A DNA stretch of 64,000 nucleotides, taken from Calycina herbarum. Lineage: Eukaryota > Ascomycota > Leotiomycetes > Helotiales > Pezizellaceae. The notes beneath the pieces are model-generated. The model searched no databases and had not been told where the DNA came from. It worked only from the letters and a program-made list of their open reading frames with translations. Both the position numbers and the translations under genes were made by a program. Shown here piece after piece: positions 50,947 through 62,285 of this stretch (position 1 is its first letter; every line of letters starts with the position of its first letter). Where the stretch lies: positions 124,001 through 188,000 of the forward strand of contig LLEY01000062.1 of NCBI GenBank assembly GCA_001414485.1. Direction: 5' to 3'.

Positions 50947-51596
50947 GTTACAGAGAATAACAAAATATGATTTACTCGCTGATTTTTCTTTTCAAATGGT
51001 CACAACAACAGATGTCAACAACTCAACGCCTTGAATATACAACTTTGTAACTGTGCAACCTAGAAAAGAAAGAAGACTTATTCTTTTATTTACAACAATG
51101 GTGGATTTTTCTAGTAATTAGACATATGTTTCCTCTAATATTATGACGAAACATTCCAATGTTTTTGTCGTCTTTAGTGTTTATATTTGAAAAAGTAACA
51201 TTGCAAAGTAGTGACATAGTGGTATCTGACTTAGTGTACATCTGAAGTACTTCTGATATGTAATTTTCATTTACCTACCAAATGTCTGTTTAACTTTAAT
51301 GAAGCTTGTTATTCTCTGGTTGTTGATTATTATACTCTGGGTGATTTTATGTTGACTTTGTGCACTTATACAAACAAGCTCCAAGCTTGTGCAGAACGCG
51401 TCGGTTGGTCGCGACTTATCCTAGTAAGTGCATTTCCGCACCATTTCCACTTCCCATATTCCTCCGCATACAATACCTACCACACCACATCAATTCTCTT
51501 TCCTAAACTGCAGATTCCAATCATTTGTTTGTAGTTCATCATTCTCCAATACCGAACAATATTCTTTGCACCAGAATATTATGAACATCAGCTACA
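50947..51596. other. Intergenic between the nested transposons and the homeobox gene
   Basis: About 650 bp of AT-rich DNA, presumably holding the homeobox promoter. No other feature seen. Confidence 0.45.
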
Positions 51597-53638
51597 ATGA
51601 GTGACGCGACTTTACCCCCACCCCGCTCCTCACCGCGCCCAGAAAACGAAGGAAAGGAACACCTGGACAATGAAGCTTCGCATGCACCCAGTCTACACCG
51701 ATCTTCTTCTGTAATGGGAGATGGTGCTGAGGGATCCAGCGAAAATCGGACTGGCAGCAAGCAGAGGCGCAAAAGAACTAGGTATGCTCTGAACCACCAC
51801 CCATTGCAGTGTGCGCACGCGAGCAACTGCATTTTATTATATATATTCCCCTACATATTTCCCACATAGACTCTACGTTACGATTATATTCCTCTTACTG
51901 ACTTCAATGCGCCAGACCGGAAGACCAAGCTATCCTCGAGGCCGAATATAAACGTAACCCGAAACCCAACAAGGCGGCGCGTGCGGATATTGTAGAGAAG
52001 GTCACTCTGAATGAGAAAGAAGTCCAGGTGAGCATTCGCAATATATGGACGACATCTCGCAGTTAGGGAGACGCGTTCCTTGTTCCCTAGCTAACATTTT
52101 GTCAGATCTGGTTCCAAAATCGTCGCCAAATCAATAGAAGGAAATCGCGCCCACTCCTACCACACGAGATCGCAGCATTTGGACTTGGAGGAATGACACC
52201 GTTATCATCCGACCCTGTTTCTTCATCTTCCGGTAGTAGCGAAGGCGATCGCGCATCGAGTCCAAGACAAGAAGAGCCAGTCAATAGCCAAGAGGAGTCG
52301 TCCAGTTCACAAGAGAAGGAGGAATACCTGGATCCACGAAATGAAGAGGAAAGCGCCGGAGATGTGATCGAAAAGGAGCAACCTATTCTGGAAAAAGAAG
52401 AATCACCAATCATAGTTGAGAGTCGTGATGATCCAGCCGCGGCAACCAGCAGTGCGAACAACTCCTTCTCGGAAAATGTTTCAAAATCATTCTCTTCAAC
52501 ACCAGGGTATTTGTCCAATCGATGGAACTCGGTTCACGTGGGAAGTTCATTCTCAGCACCTTCGTCCGCCCAGGCCCCTAAACACGCAACCCCTCGAACG
52601 TAAGTCTAGCTGCGCTGCCAACAAGTTTTCTGCTAACATGTATTCAGTGCCGCCGCAAATGAACCAAATTCATGCCCAGAAAGAGTCAGTGGCTCCCAGT
52701 CTTCTGCTCGGCCTTCACGAGTACGGCTATCCATGTCACTTGATGGTAAAGCAGAACTCATTTCAACTGACGGATCTCCATCACCATCACCCCCTCGCCG
52801 AATCTCTCCTCGTCCGTCTTCGTCTGCCACTTTCATGCAACAAAGTAGATCAAGAACCCTTCAACGAAGTCAAAGTGCTTTGCCTATGAGCTTTCCACCA
52901 AGAGATTTTGCTTCGGCAGCAAAACCAAGTGCCCCACTCCCTCCTCGACTTCCTTCAGGTAGCTCCAGAGATACACGGACTTGGGAATTCTGTTGTGACT
53001 CGGATGCTCGAGATGAGTTGACTGCCCAAGCAGAAAACGAGTCCAACGGCTCCGCTCTCGCAGCAATCAGTCTCCTTCGCTCAACCAGCAACTCGGCTCT
53101 CAAAACAAATAACAACAAACGCAATACGCCCTCTTCGAAGCGTGATGCAAGTATGACAGGAAAGAAACCCAAGCTAGGAAGAGCAAGCTCAAGTCTCGCC
53201 AGACTCCAGACTCCCGGTAAAGTTCTGCAAGACAAGAGCACCAACCTCAAAGATGGCCTGATGAGATCTCCCTCCGGAGACTCAGATAAAGAAAATTGGA
53301 GCCCTGCCGTAAATGGAGCAAACCCTCGACGACGACCCTTGCCTTCTGGTAAAATTACCCACCCTACCAACCTTGGAAGAGAAGCCCCCGCGAGAACTGT
53401 CCTTGGTGACAATAATACCATTCCAACACATGCTATCAACTTCGGTGCTGCGAACAAACGAAGACGCAAGGCTAAGGATCTGGCTGTCCCAGCGGTATTT
53501 GAGGATCTGGAGGCTACTGGAAATTCCGGGGAGGAGGTGAAGAAGTTTATGCAGAGTGGGGAGATTAGTCCTAGTAAGGCGGGAGACTTGGATTGTGTTC
53601 AGGGATTATTGTCTTTGAGTCAAGGGAACTGGCGATAG
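51597..53638 (+). CDS. yox1: Homeobox transcription factor (Yox1-like)
   Basis: Nuclear DNA-binding regulator. Four exons, 51597-51781, 51916-52027, 52106-52599 and 52648-53638, give 593 residues. The homeodomain spans about residues 55-115: KQRRKRTRPEDQAILEAEY, KAARADIVEKVTLNEKEVQ and the helix-3 signature IWFQNRRQINRRKS. Two introns cut the homeodomain, the second directly before IWFQNRR. The rest is Ser/Pro/Glu-rich and disordered-looking, with a conserved-looking internal block (WEFCCDSDARDELTAQAENESNG...AAISLLRSTS) near residue 350 that I associate with the Yox1/Yhp1-like proteins of filamentous fungi. In yeast those repress cell-cycle genes; the target genes here are unknown. The gene lies directly downstream of the nested transposons. 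Confidence 0.88.
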
Positions 53639-55405
53639 TCGAGTCAAAAAACGGCGTCTTGATTTTGAAGAAGGGACTGGTGGACTATGGAAGGTGGGGT
53701 TTTGGGTGTTGCTTGCTGGACTGGTTGGCTTTGGGATGGGGTGGGGGATACTTGTTTTGAGTACATGCTGCCCATGTTCATTTGGTCTTGGGTATACCTA
53801 TTGTTTGTGTCAAGGGGATGTCTATTTTTGACACTTTCTATGTTTGATATTTGGTGGTGTATCTTTTATCATTGTTGGATTCTTTTTGAGGAATGAATAC
53901 AAAGATGAATGATCAACTGAGAAGAGCTTGTCTGGCTTTCATTTTTGTCTTTTTGGTTGTGAATTATACAAGTCACGTTCGCCACCAACTTAATTAAGTA
54001 AGTGCCACTGGCTTTTGTGGTCATGGTATATGTTTTATGATGATTTTGGATTGCATGAGGGTCACTTATACCTCTTCCTTTCTTTTCAGTTAGTTGGATG
54101 AGTCTGAGGTGAAATCCAGACAATGGTCAGCCTGCCAAGGTTCTGATCTGGTAATTATTGTAAATCTGCTTCTATTCTCACTGTCCTCAGCCTCTCACTT
54201 CGATGCAAGTTTACATTTGATTATTCAATATTCATCATTGCCCTTCCGAGTGCGAGTACTGATGTCCTTGGGATCTGTCTCACTGGCTTAGAGATATGTT
54301 TCTTGCTTTACTCAGATGTATGCCTGATTTCACGAAACTTGAATCATGGCCGCTGCGAAGCTGGCTCTTTGGGTACTGGCGGAGCGATGTAGAGTATCGA
54401 CCTCATTTGCTACAAGCTTAAGCTAAGTACTTAGAAGTGGGATATTTTAATTCCAGGTATGGTGGTTGGTAGGCTCTCTGAAGTTCCAGTGCAGAAGTAG
54501 TAAAGAGAAAATTTAATACTCTTTCTCGAGGTGGGGGCGCTGGTCTACTTTGATGAAGCTAAAGAGGTGTCCTTTTTTTACCTAGACTTTGGTTGGTCAG
54601 AGAATTAAAGGCTGTGATACTGAATTCTAATTTTAGAATACTCTTGGATTTCTGAGGTGAAGTAGTGAAATAGTGAAGTGGTGAAGTGGTGAAGTCCAGA
54701 ATGTGATTGGTTTACCTCCTCATATGTCTGCCTTTTCGCTGTTGCCAGCATCATATTAAGATGTTGTGACACCCACCACTGTTTTGAATATATGCTGAAG
54801 ATGCTTTCACCACAGTGATGTCTACCAAGAAATATGTAATGAAGTTGAATGCTTTTGAGGACCAAGTTACTTTTAGAAGAGGCTGATATGATGCTACCAA
54901 CCTTTATTCTATCCTTTCAACCAAAAAAGACTGAGCATATGGAGATCCCATACACCATGTACAGGTTTGGTGGTGATAGGCTTCTCTAAGTGGAAGTCAC
55001 CCAAACAAACACCCATTCACTCATCTACTTCGCTACAAGATCCCCCGCTATCGGCCTAAGCTTGTCCATGACTATAATTTCCCTTCTCCTCTTCTGCAGA
55101 CAGTAATCTCTCCTCATATGAATAACATCTTTCAAACCTTCTGAGTCTTCTTTACTCTTGTTGCTGACAAGAATCAACTTTCCTCCACACCACACTGCGA
55201 TACCAACCAACAACAAACATCAAAACAAAGCTAAGGTTTTCGCTTGTGAGAGCGAAGTCTTCCTAACCATACGCTTGTCGCCTACGCGTCGCGCGTGCAA
55301 TCATAACTTGCGCATCTGATTTTACCCAAGCCAAGCCCGCTGCTCGCCTATAGCCGAAGAAATAACAACAACCCCTTTACAACGCAGTTGAAACTGTCTG
55401 GAGAG
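53639..55405. other. Intergenic between the homeobox gene and the 551-residue gene
   Basis: About 1.8 kb. It contains a short imperfect repeat GTGAAGTGGTGAAGTGG near 54670-54695 and nothing else I can support. Open minus-strand stretches (54605-54865, 55025-55216) lack recognisable features, and the second has no ATG. Confidence 0.45.
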
Positions 55406-57146
55406 ATGAAGCCTCCAGATTTTGATGAGGGTTGGATCACGCAAGTCTTGGGTGCAAAGTTTAGGAAATGGTGTGAGCAGCAGATGTAAGTATTTGCTAA
55501 ATTTGACGTGTTTAGCAAGACTGTATACTCGAAAATCAAAAGGATATCGATTCTGACCTCGAAGGAATAGTGTTATCAAAGGCCTCCTCCACTCCACCAA
55601 CAACCCCGAAGTCGGTGCTGGAGCCAACCAAGCAACGGTAGCTATCTTCAACGCGTATACAAGTACATTCGGTGTCAACGAGTCCGGTACCACGACACCC
55701 TCGCCTTCAAACTTTTCTGGAACCACGACCCCATCTTCTACATACTCAGAAGGCGACAAATCCCGCGCCCAATCAATCATCAACGCCGAAGTCGCAGCAG
55801 AAATCAACAACCCATTCTCAAACCTCAACACTTACGACCATAACGCGTCACCCTCACTTTTCCACTGGAACGCTACTCTTCCCTCCCGCCAGAATGCCAT
55901 CCGGGAGATGGAACCCCGAGTTTACAACTTTCCAGTCACAGAACACCATGATGTCCCGACCACCATCGCTGAGCTCCGAGCAAAACTGGAGGAGGCCGAT
56001 TCACCAAACAATGACTCGGAAGAAATCGGAGACCTGACACCCGAAGAGATGAATAAAGTACTCGCAGTTCACATTGCCAATAAGAGTGACCGAATGTACT
56101 TCATGCTCAAAGAAATGAATAACCCCTTCCCAGGTATCAACATGAATATCGGTTGGACTCGAGCAAGATGCAAACACCTTCTTTGGTGGAAACAGTTTGA
56201 GGGTTTGCGACGAAAGATGTGGGACGCTGAAACTCCTGATTCGTTCTATTCTACACTTGAAGCTAAGCTTATGGAGACAACGGAGTACAAGTGTGGTAAT
56301 TATGAGGTCTTGGAGAAGTTAATGAACCAGAGAATTCGAAAGAACGACGTGAAGCGCGAAATCGAGTACCGCGAAACTGGCGGTGGAATGGGGCTTTGCG
56401 AAGATGTTGTGAAAACCAGAGATGCCTTCGGCCTTTTCAGTTTCGAGAGACAGAATACTCCTTTCCTCATCTTGCCCGCCGATGTAGAAGGCATGAACTT
56501 CAGAACGGTATTTGTGGGAGAAGCATATGGACGACAAGGTCCTGCAAAAACCCCAGGCGAGTGGTGGGGCAGTCGAAAACACATCTTTGGTGATTTTCGA
56601 GGGGTCCAGTTTCTAGCAGAAGTTGAGGGTAGGGCGGAACAGGTTGGTGAGGGACTATCAGAGTGGATTGTGAAGAGGCATGAGGAGGCGGAGGTGAGAA
56701 GAGGATTCAATCCCTTGAAGCGAAAGAAGAGTGAGTGGATTGGGATCGAGAATACTGTGATGCTTTGGGAGCCTAGTGGAAAGAAGAGAAAGTTGCAGAA
56801 GAAATCCGAGGAAGTGATGAGTGAGGGCTGGAGAAAGAAGAGACGTTTGCAGGAGCAGAAGGCTGGCAGATGGACCGATGGAAGCGAGAGAATGGATAAG
56901 TTGTGGGATGGATTTCATTGGGTTCTTGATGAGCATCAAACGCCAAAGAAGGTTGCTTGGCCTAGTGTTCAAACCCAGACTCGAACTCAGATGGTGAAGA
57001 AGAGTACTTGGTATGAGAGTTTGGTGGGGGTCTTGGGTCGGTGGTTGCGAGTTGGTTTTTGCAAGTTGATTTGGAGCAAAGTAGGTTCGTGGAGATTTTT
57101 TGTTGGTGGATTTTTACCTTCTTCCAAGAGAGGAAGCATTCATTGA
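55406..57146 (+). CDS. Unrecognised protein, 551 residues, strongly basic C-terminal half
   Basis: Exon 55406-55485, an 85 bp intron (GTAAGT...GAATAG) and exon 55571-57146. The first exon encodes MKPPDFDEGWITQVLGAKFR; splicing gives QQIVIKGLLHSTNNPEV, and the frame is then open to the end. A Ser/Thr-rich stretch (residues 55-80) precedes a helical central part (LTPEEMNKVLAVHIANKSDRMYFML, WTRARCKHLLWWKQFEGLRRKMWD). A folded-looking block (DAFGLFSFERQNTPFLILP, FRTVFVGEAYG) follows. Lys/Arg clusters (LKRKKSEW, SGKKRKLQKKSE, WRKKRRLQEQK) suggest a nuclear or nucleic-acid-associated protein. The end is Trp-rich and hydrophobic (LGRWLRVGFCKLIWSKVGSW). No known domain recognised; function unknown. 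Length and composition argue strongly for a real gene. Confidence 0.75.
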
Positions 57147-57203
57147 GAGAAGTGAGATAGTTGAGGTTTTGTTTGTGGAGACCATGGATGTTTGGGACAG
57201 GAC

Positions 57204-57260
57204 ATAGGTATTAGCCTATCGGTTGGCACTCAAAATAGGGAAAATAGGTATTAGCCTATC
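57204..57260 (+). repeat. Duplicated 17 bp near-palindrome, 40 bp period
   Basis: ATAGGTATTAGCCTATC occurs at 57204-57220 and 57244-57260. Each copy has ATAGG/CCTAT arms around TATTAG. It lies about 60-110 bp after the stop codon of the 551-residue gene, so it may sit in its 3' untranslated region. Confidence 0.75.
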
Positions 57261-57359
57261 AGGCAGTAAAATGGGGAAAACATAAGAAGTCTTGAAAATT
57301 CACTAGGCAAAACAAATCTCATGTGAGCCAAGGATCACGTTTTGGGGGCCAAAAATGGG

Positions 57360-57690
57360 TGTAGTGAGTAAACAACTAATTGTCGAGTATGCCAACAAAC
57401 ATTGAGCAAGCCAAGTATCATTCATTATTGGGGGCCAAAACTAGAGTAGCAAGTAAGCTGCTAAATATCGAGTAAGCCATTCAACATCGAGTAAGCCATT
57501 CAACATCGAGTAAGCCAAGCAGGATTTTGGGAGCCAAAAACAAATTTGCAAGTAAGCCGCTGAATATCGAGTGGAGGCCAAAATTGAGGGACACGAGTAA
57601 GCCATCAGATGTCGAGTAACCCACGCATCAAGTTTTGGCGAGTAAGCCAAACAATTACTCAGTAAGCCACCATCAGCAGGCCAAAACACC
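57360..57690 (+). repeat. Minisatellite-like region built on TCGAGTAAGCCA
   Basis: Perfect TCGAGTAAGCCA copies at 57468, 57487 and 57506 form a 19 bp tandem (TCGAGTAAGCCATTCAACA). Degenerate GAGTAAGCC or AGTAAGCC copies continue to about 57670, interleaved with a second recurring phrase GGGGCCAAAA/GGAGCCAAAA. The open minus-strand frame over this array is a by-product of the repeat, not a gene. Confidence 0.8.
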
Positions 57691-59167
57691 AAATTGCAAG
57701 TCAAGCAATAGAAAACCAAACGAAGTCTACTCGCCATACCCCTTCCTCAACTACTTCACACCACAAAGGTCAGAGACAAATATGGTGATAACAATTCGAA
57801 GAAAAATGTAAATCAGATCATCATGAGCTTGGCCGTCACCTCACCCCTTGGTTTGTTTTTGAGGGCAAGGACCATTTATATAGAGATAAGGCCAGGGGGG
57901 CTTATGCCCTGCGAGTGGTCAAAGCCGTGCCTTCGCTTTCTGCTTTCCTCGTCTGGGTATGACGAGATCGAACGACCTCGGTCGGTTGCGTTATTTTTGT
58001 TGAGATCCAGGGTCGAGTCTAGGAAAGTACTTGATTGATACAGAGAAGGAATCACCTTGATAATCAGAGTGTATCTTAACTTGGCCCCTGTCCTGATCTC
58101 GAGAAGCGTGTGGGCTTCAGTCGAGCGATGGAGGACGCGACATACGTGAGCTGCATGCTAAAAAAAAAAAGGTCTTGCCAAAGCTCTTTGGGGGCCTCCT
58201 CCCAAAATGCAACGAAAGAGTCTTTTGTAAAAAGAAAAAAGAGACCAAGGAGAAAAGAAAAGGATCAAGACTCAAAAACAAGGAAACTGAGTGTCGGAGC
58301 TGCCGGCAGAGAATACTCGGAGCGACAGGCAGACATTCCACACAATCTTGCAACTTCATCTTGACGAGAGAAAAGTTCTTATTGTTGAATATGAATATAC
58401 TCATGAGTGGGACCACCCGCTCTCTACCCAGGTGATCCAAGGCTTTGACAGCCACGTATGCCATAACCATGCATGCCTGGGTATCGACGAGGCGGCTCGA
58501 AAGCATCTGGAGAGAGATCCAGCTTCAACTTCTGTTGAAGTCTATCGCGGTGCCACATTTGCGGCCAAAACCTCGAGGCTTTTCAATTGCTGGAGGCTTT
58601 AGTTTTTGCCAGTTGGTCTTTTTTGGGGAAATTTTTTGAGAGCTGTCTTTTGGAGTCAAGTTGAAGGTGGAGGAGCGTGTGGTCAGTGTCTAATGATTTT
58701 GAAGGGAACTGGTGGGATGCGTATTAAGATTCCCAAACTTGGGTCCTGTTTCAAGGACCTTTGTTGAGCATTGAAGATCAGCACTTGAACTGCTCCAGTT
58801 TGTTTGGCCCATACAATGGGAGTTGACGAAGCATGCCCTGAATATTACTGTATAGGCATAACGATGTTGTGCTTCATTACATGCCAAATCTCATGCTCAA
58901 AGTTACGTTTTATTGTGTCCTGTTTTTCATAATTACACAAGTAAATTGATTACATGAATAATTGTTTTTCAGCAAAAGTACTCTCCATCCTGCATTCATC
59001 TGGTACAAGCTATTCAGCACCTTTGATATTGCCAGAGACCTTCTCCTAAATGTACAGCAAACTGCATAGCCACTCACAAATTCCATATAGTCCTCCGGTC
59101 TGTGACAGTGCTTATTTCGTGCAATCAATGTATGTCCAGTATCTCGACACCATACCCACATCAGACA
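57691..59167. other. Intergenic with one doubtful small open frame
   Basis: About 1.5 kb. The plus-strand frame 58291-58602 (103 codons, including LILVEYEYTHEWDH-like and CHNHACLGIDEAARKHLE text) has a protein-like look in its second half, but I recognise no domain and see no supporting splice structure, so it is not called as a gene. An A-run lies at 58160-58170. Confidence 0.4.
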
Positions 59168-60244
59168 CTAAGCAACCTTCTCTTGCAAAACTACTTTCCT
59201 GATCTCGTTGGCGACTTCTTGCAACCTTGCATTTTGCGCTAAGTCAACATCCCAACCATGGCGACGCTGGATCTTGAATTCCTTCAAGCCCCTAATTCTC
59301 TTCAGGCCTTCAATCTCTTTGAGTTTCGCGATGAACTGGTCAAACTGAGGGCTAGGGATGTAGGGTTCGAGTTGGAGGCTTCGTAATGAACTCATGCTTT
59401 GCAGCATTGACCACGTAAGTTCCTTGGTATTGAGGGTGTATTTATCGGTAACATGGCACATTAGGATGATGGAGCTGATGGCATTTCGGTGGCGAGGGTT
59501 GATTGTTGAAAGGTACTAGTTATCTGATTAGTCTTTATTTGTGATTTCGAAATAGCAATGCTTTATGGCCGCAAGGGACGAGAGAGAATGATTACGTTGA
59601 GCATTTGGTATGAAGATTGAAATTCGAATTTCTTGAGTCGATAAAGTAACGCGGATCCGTGGATGTCAACGTAGGCTTGATGGCAGAGTGTGTACAATCC
59701 CATAATCACTAGAACCTGCATTAGAACCTTTGCTTTCCCATTCCATGGACAACGGGGAACTCTCACCTTCACCACACTTCCTGCTTCTAACATCTGCAAA
59801 TTTGTTCCCGACTTTACAGGGCATAATCTGGTCCCAACCAATACTATTAATAACCTCCTTCCAGATCTCCAAGCGGATTTCTGCAGTAAGACTGAAAAGT
59901 CTACTTGAATTCGGAGTAATCTTGCTGGCCCATTCTAGAGACTGCCACAATTCGTGTCAGATATCAGATTCACGAAGTAGCAGAAGATAACTTACATGAA
60001 TACCAATTTGATTCGCAACAACTTCCTTTGAAGTAACTCGACCTCCCTTCTTTTGGATTGCTTTTCTAGGTGTCGTCTATAGAAAGATTAGAGCCCGCCC
60101 TTTGAAGCTGAGTGCGACTTGATTTAGACAAACCTTGAAAGGATTGGGGCCAGGGATTTGCCGATGAACTGGGTTCTTGACGTGGGCGACTTTTTTGCTC
60201 AACGACTTTGGGCTCTTTGTACTCTTTCCACTGGTGCGCGCCAT
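59168..60244 (-). CDS. 2EXR/F-box-like protein, paralogue 1
   Basis: Member of the large fungal group of '2EXR'/F-box-like proteins of unknown function. Five exons, 60244-60134, 60076-59996, 59941-59767, 59708-59596 and 59515-59168, give 275 residues. The N-terminus is basic (MARTSGKSTKSPKSLSKK). The core motif LTAEIRLEIWKEVI is near residue 80. It is followed by MGLYTLCHQAYVDIHGSALLYRLKKFEF and YLSTINPRHRNAISSIIL, matching the usual order of the domain (LPxEIRxxIW, then TCRQxxxEaxxLLY, then a helix before SIxL). The C-terminal part (SMSSLRSLQLEPYI, GLKRIRGLKEFKIQ) looks like a degenerate leucine-rich arc. Its neighbour at 60905-62009 is a paralogue with the same exon plan. The start is the ATG giving the peptide that matches the paralogue. 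Confidence 0.78.
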
Positions 60245-60904
60245 CTTTGCGGTGTTGTGGCGTTGATACCTTATCTAGGACGCAGTTGTATAGGATGGAT
60301 GGTTTGGTTGGTTTGGTGAGGCTCCCGCCCCCCACAGGTCGGCCGCAAGGCGCGCGGACCAACCAAAATAGCCAAACCAAAGACTTCATAGCTGGATGAA
60401 GGTGAAGTGAAGACCTTCCACTGCTCTGGAGTTTTCACCTTGTTCTCTTCCATAGCAGCTTATCCCCATCGGGCCAAGTAGTTGATTGAATCTTCAGAAG
60501 TGCTGTGTATATTCTCACACACCTGAAGATCTAGCTTGTAGGATCTTTTAGGAAAGGATACTCATCATAGCTCATCATTTAGCATATACTGTTTTCCAAT
60601 CCATATCTCCAACCTTGACTTGGAAAATATCCATACATAGCGAAATGCACCCTCTGTCTTTTCTAATTCATGATTGACTAGTTATCTACCCAGGCATCCC
60701 TCCCCCCTCAGAACCTTTCCCCGCCCTCTCGAGACAGTAACTGTTAATGCTATTATCGTTTATTGCTAATAGATAAATAAAAGTTCTTCTCAAGTCATAA
60801 CCCCACCCCTCAAATTCTCTAGGCACCTCCTCCAAATAAACCAATAGCAAATCCTATCACCCCAGTACCATCAGTTATGCGTCATTTTCGGGTTTGGGTT
60901 TCTC
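60245..60904. other. Intergenic between the two 2EXR-like paralogues
   Basis: About 660 bp with no gene I can support; presumed promoter of paralogue 1 and 3' side of paralogue 2. An open minus-strand frame near 60271-60453 overlaps the region upstream of the paralogue 1 start in other frames, without match to the paralogue. Confidence 0.4.
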
Positions 60905-62009
60905 CTATGTAACAATCCCCTTAATTCTCTCCGAGATATTTCTCACATTCACCTCTTGCTGGTAAAACCCGTCCTGCACCCGTAACTCGAAGTCCTTCAG
61001 TCCCCTGATACTCTCCAATCCTTCATGGTCAATGAGTTTCCTGGTATCAAAATAACGGCATAAGATGACGACATGGAGACTTTCTAAGGAATTCATGCTT
61101 TGTAGCATTGGCCACGTAGGTGGTGGGGCGATTTATGTGTGTCGTAGTAGACTTTACAACCTAGAGTTATGGTCTGGATGGCGTTTCGGTCATGGGGGTT
61201 GATTACTGAGAAGTACTGTTGTCTGGTTAGAAGGTTGTTGGGTAAGAACGACTGAGCGCGGAGAGGATGGAAAATGTAAAGTGTTTGGGGAAGTACTTGA
61301 CGAGTGAACCTCGTTGAGGCAGAGGAGAGCAAGTGTGCCAGGTGACTTGAAGCCCCGTGGTTCTTCCTCGAGGCAAAAGAGGAAAGAAAAGGGAACGAAC
61401 ATACATTCAGCATACTGTCCGAAGTGACGAAATAAAATTCTTTGAATCGATAAAGCATTGCGGATCCGTAGACATCGACGTATGCTTGACGACAGAGTGT
61501 ATACATTGCCACCAATACTATAATGATTAGTTCTTCTCATGTCATAACTTCGACATACTCACGATTACCAAGTTTCTTACTGCCATTATTTGAGAATTTG
61601 TCTAGAGCTTTACGAGGTGAAATCTTTCCCTCAATTCCTTTGATAACATTTTTCCAAATCTTTATTCGGACTTCAGTAGACAGCCTCATCATGCCTGTAT
61701 TTGGGGCAATCTTGCTTGCCCAATCCAAAGACTGTACGCATATGTCAGCCATCAGATATCTTGAAGGAACCAAGAGGGAACTTACATGAATACCCGTTTC
61801 GGGAGCAGCAACCTCCCTGCAAGGAACTTTCTTAGGCGGAAAACCCTGTCTCCGAGCCCCCTGTATTTTACTAAGAGGGGTTGTCTGTTTATCAAATCAG
61901 AAAATTCGAAAATCAAAGTCAATACAGCACTCACCATGAAAGCGTTGAAGCCAGGAAGCTTTCGATGGACGGCAGCCGAGGCTCTCTTCTTTCCTCTGGT
62001 ACGTGGCAT
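60905..62009 (-). pseudogene. 2EXR/F-box-like paralogue 2, frameshifted in the last exon
   Basis: Five exons, 62009-61935, 61884-61786, 61731-61563, 61517-61405 and 61215-60905, follow paralogue 1 closely; intron phases agree and exon 4 is 113 nt in both. The protein starts MPRTRGKKRASAAVHRKLPG and has SLDWASKIAP, RLSTEVRIKIWKNVI, VAMYTLCRQAYVDVYGSAMLYR and YFSVINPHDRNAIQTITL. In the last exon the frame breaks between THKSP (about 61150) and TWPMLQSMNSLESL (about 61125), at a run of four C on the coding strand. The upstream frame then ends early (...GQCYKA). The downstream frame still matches paralogue 1 (GLESIRGLKDFEL) and stops at 60905. It is either a one-base deletion or a sequencing error in the C-run. 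Confidence 0.72.
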
Positions 62010-62285
62010 ACTTTCTGTGAAATGGTGTTGTTGCGTGTGTTTGCTATTGAGAATAAAGGCAACAGTGAGCTGTTCGGAGCTCCACTTTGCCATATATAAA
62101 AGGGGACGCAAACTTCCAATGACTTCGAGTATAATCCAGCAAAGGGGGGAACTGGTTAGTTTCTCTCTTCTCACATAACATGCGCCACAGTGATCCAGAA
62201 ATCTAGTTTAGTCTACTTACAGATACATCAATGTGGAAAAAGCAGAGAAACTCACATTTTGATCAATATTCATTATTATTTCTTG

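Noticed and set aside
52870..53469. 199-codon open frame on the minus strand
   Set aside because: Lies opposite the last exon of the homeobox gene; low-complexity, no motif; a shadow of the Ser/Pro/Arg-rich coding frame.
57468..57517. Regularly spaced repeats resembling a CRISPR array
   Set aside because: Repeats are 12-19 bp, contiguous and without unique spacers, in a eukaryotic genome; a minisatellite is the right description.
57441..57737. 98-codon minus-strand open frame with repeated LAYS/WLTR text
   Set aside because: Direct translation of the TCGAGTAAGCCA minisatellite; no independent evidence for a protein.
58291..58602. 103-codon plus-strand open frame
   Set aside because: Partly protein-like but without domain, splice signals or neighbour support; kept only as a remark on the intergenic region.
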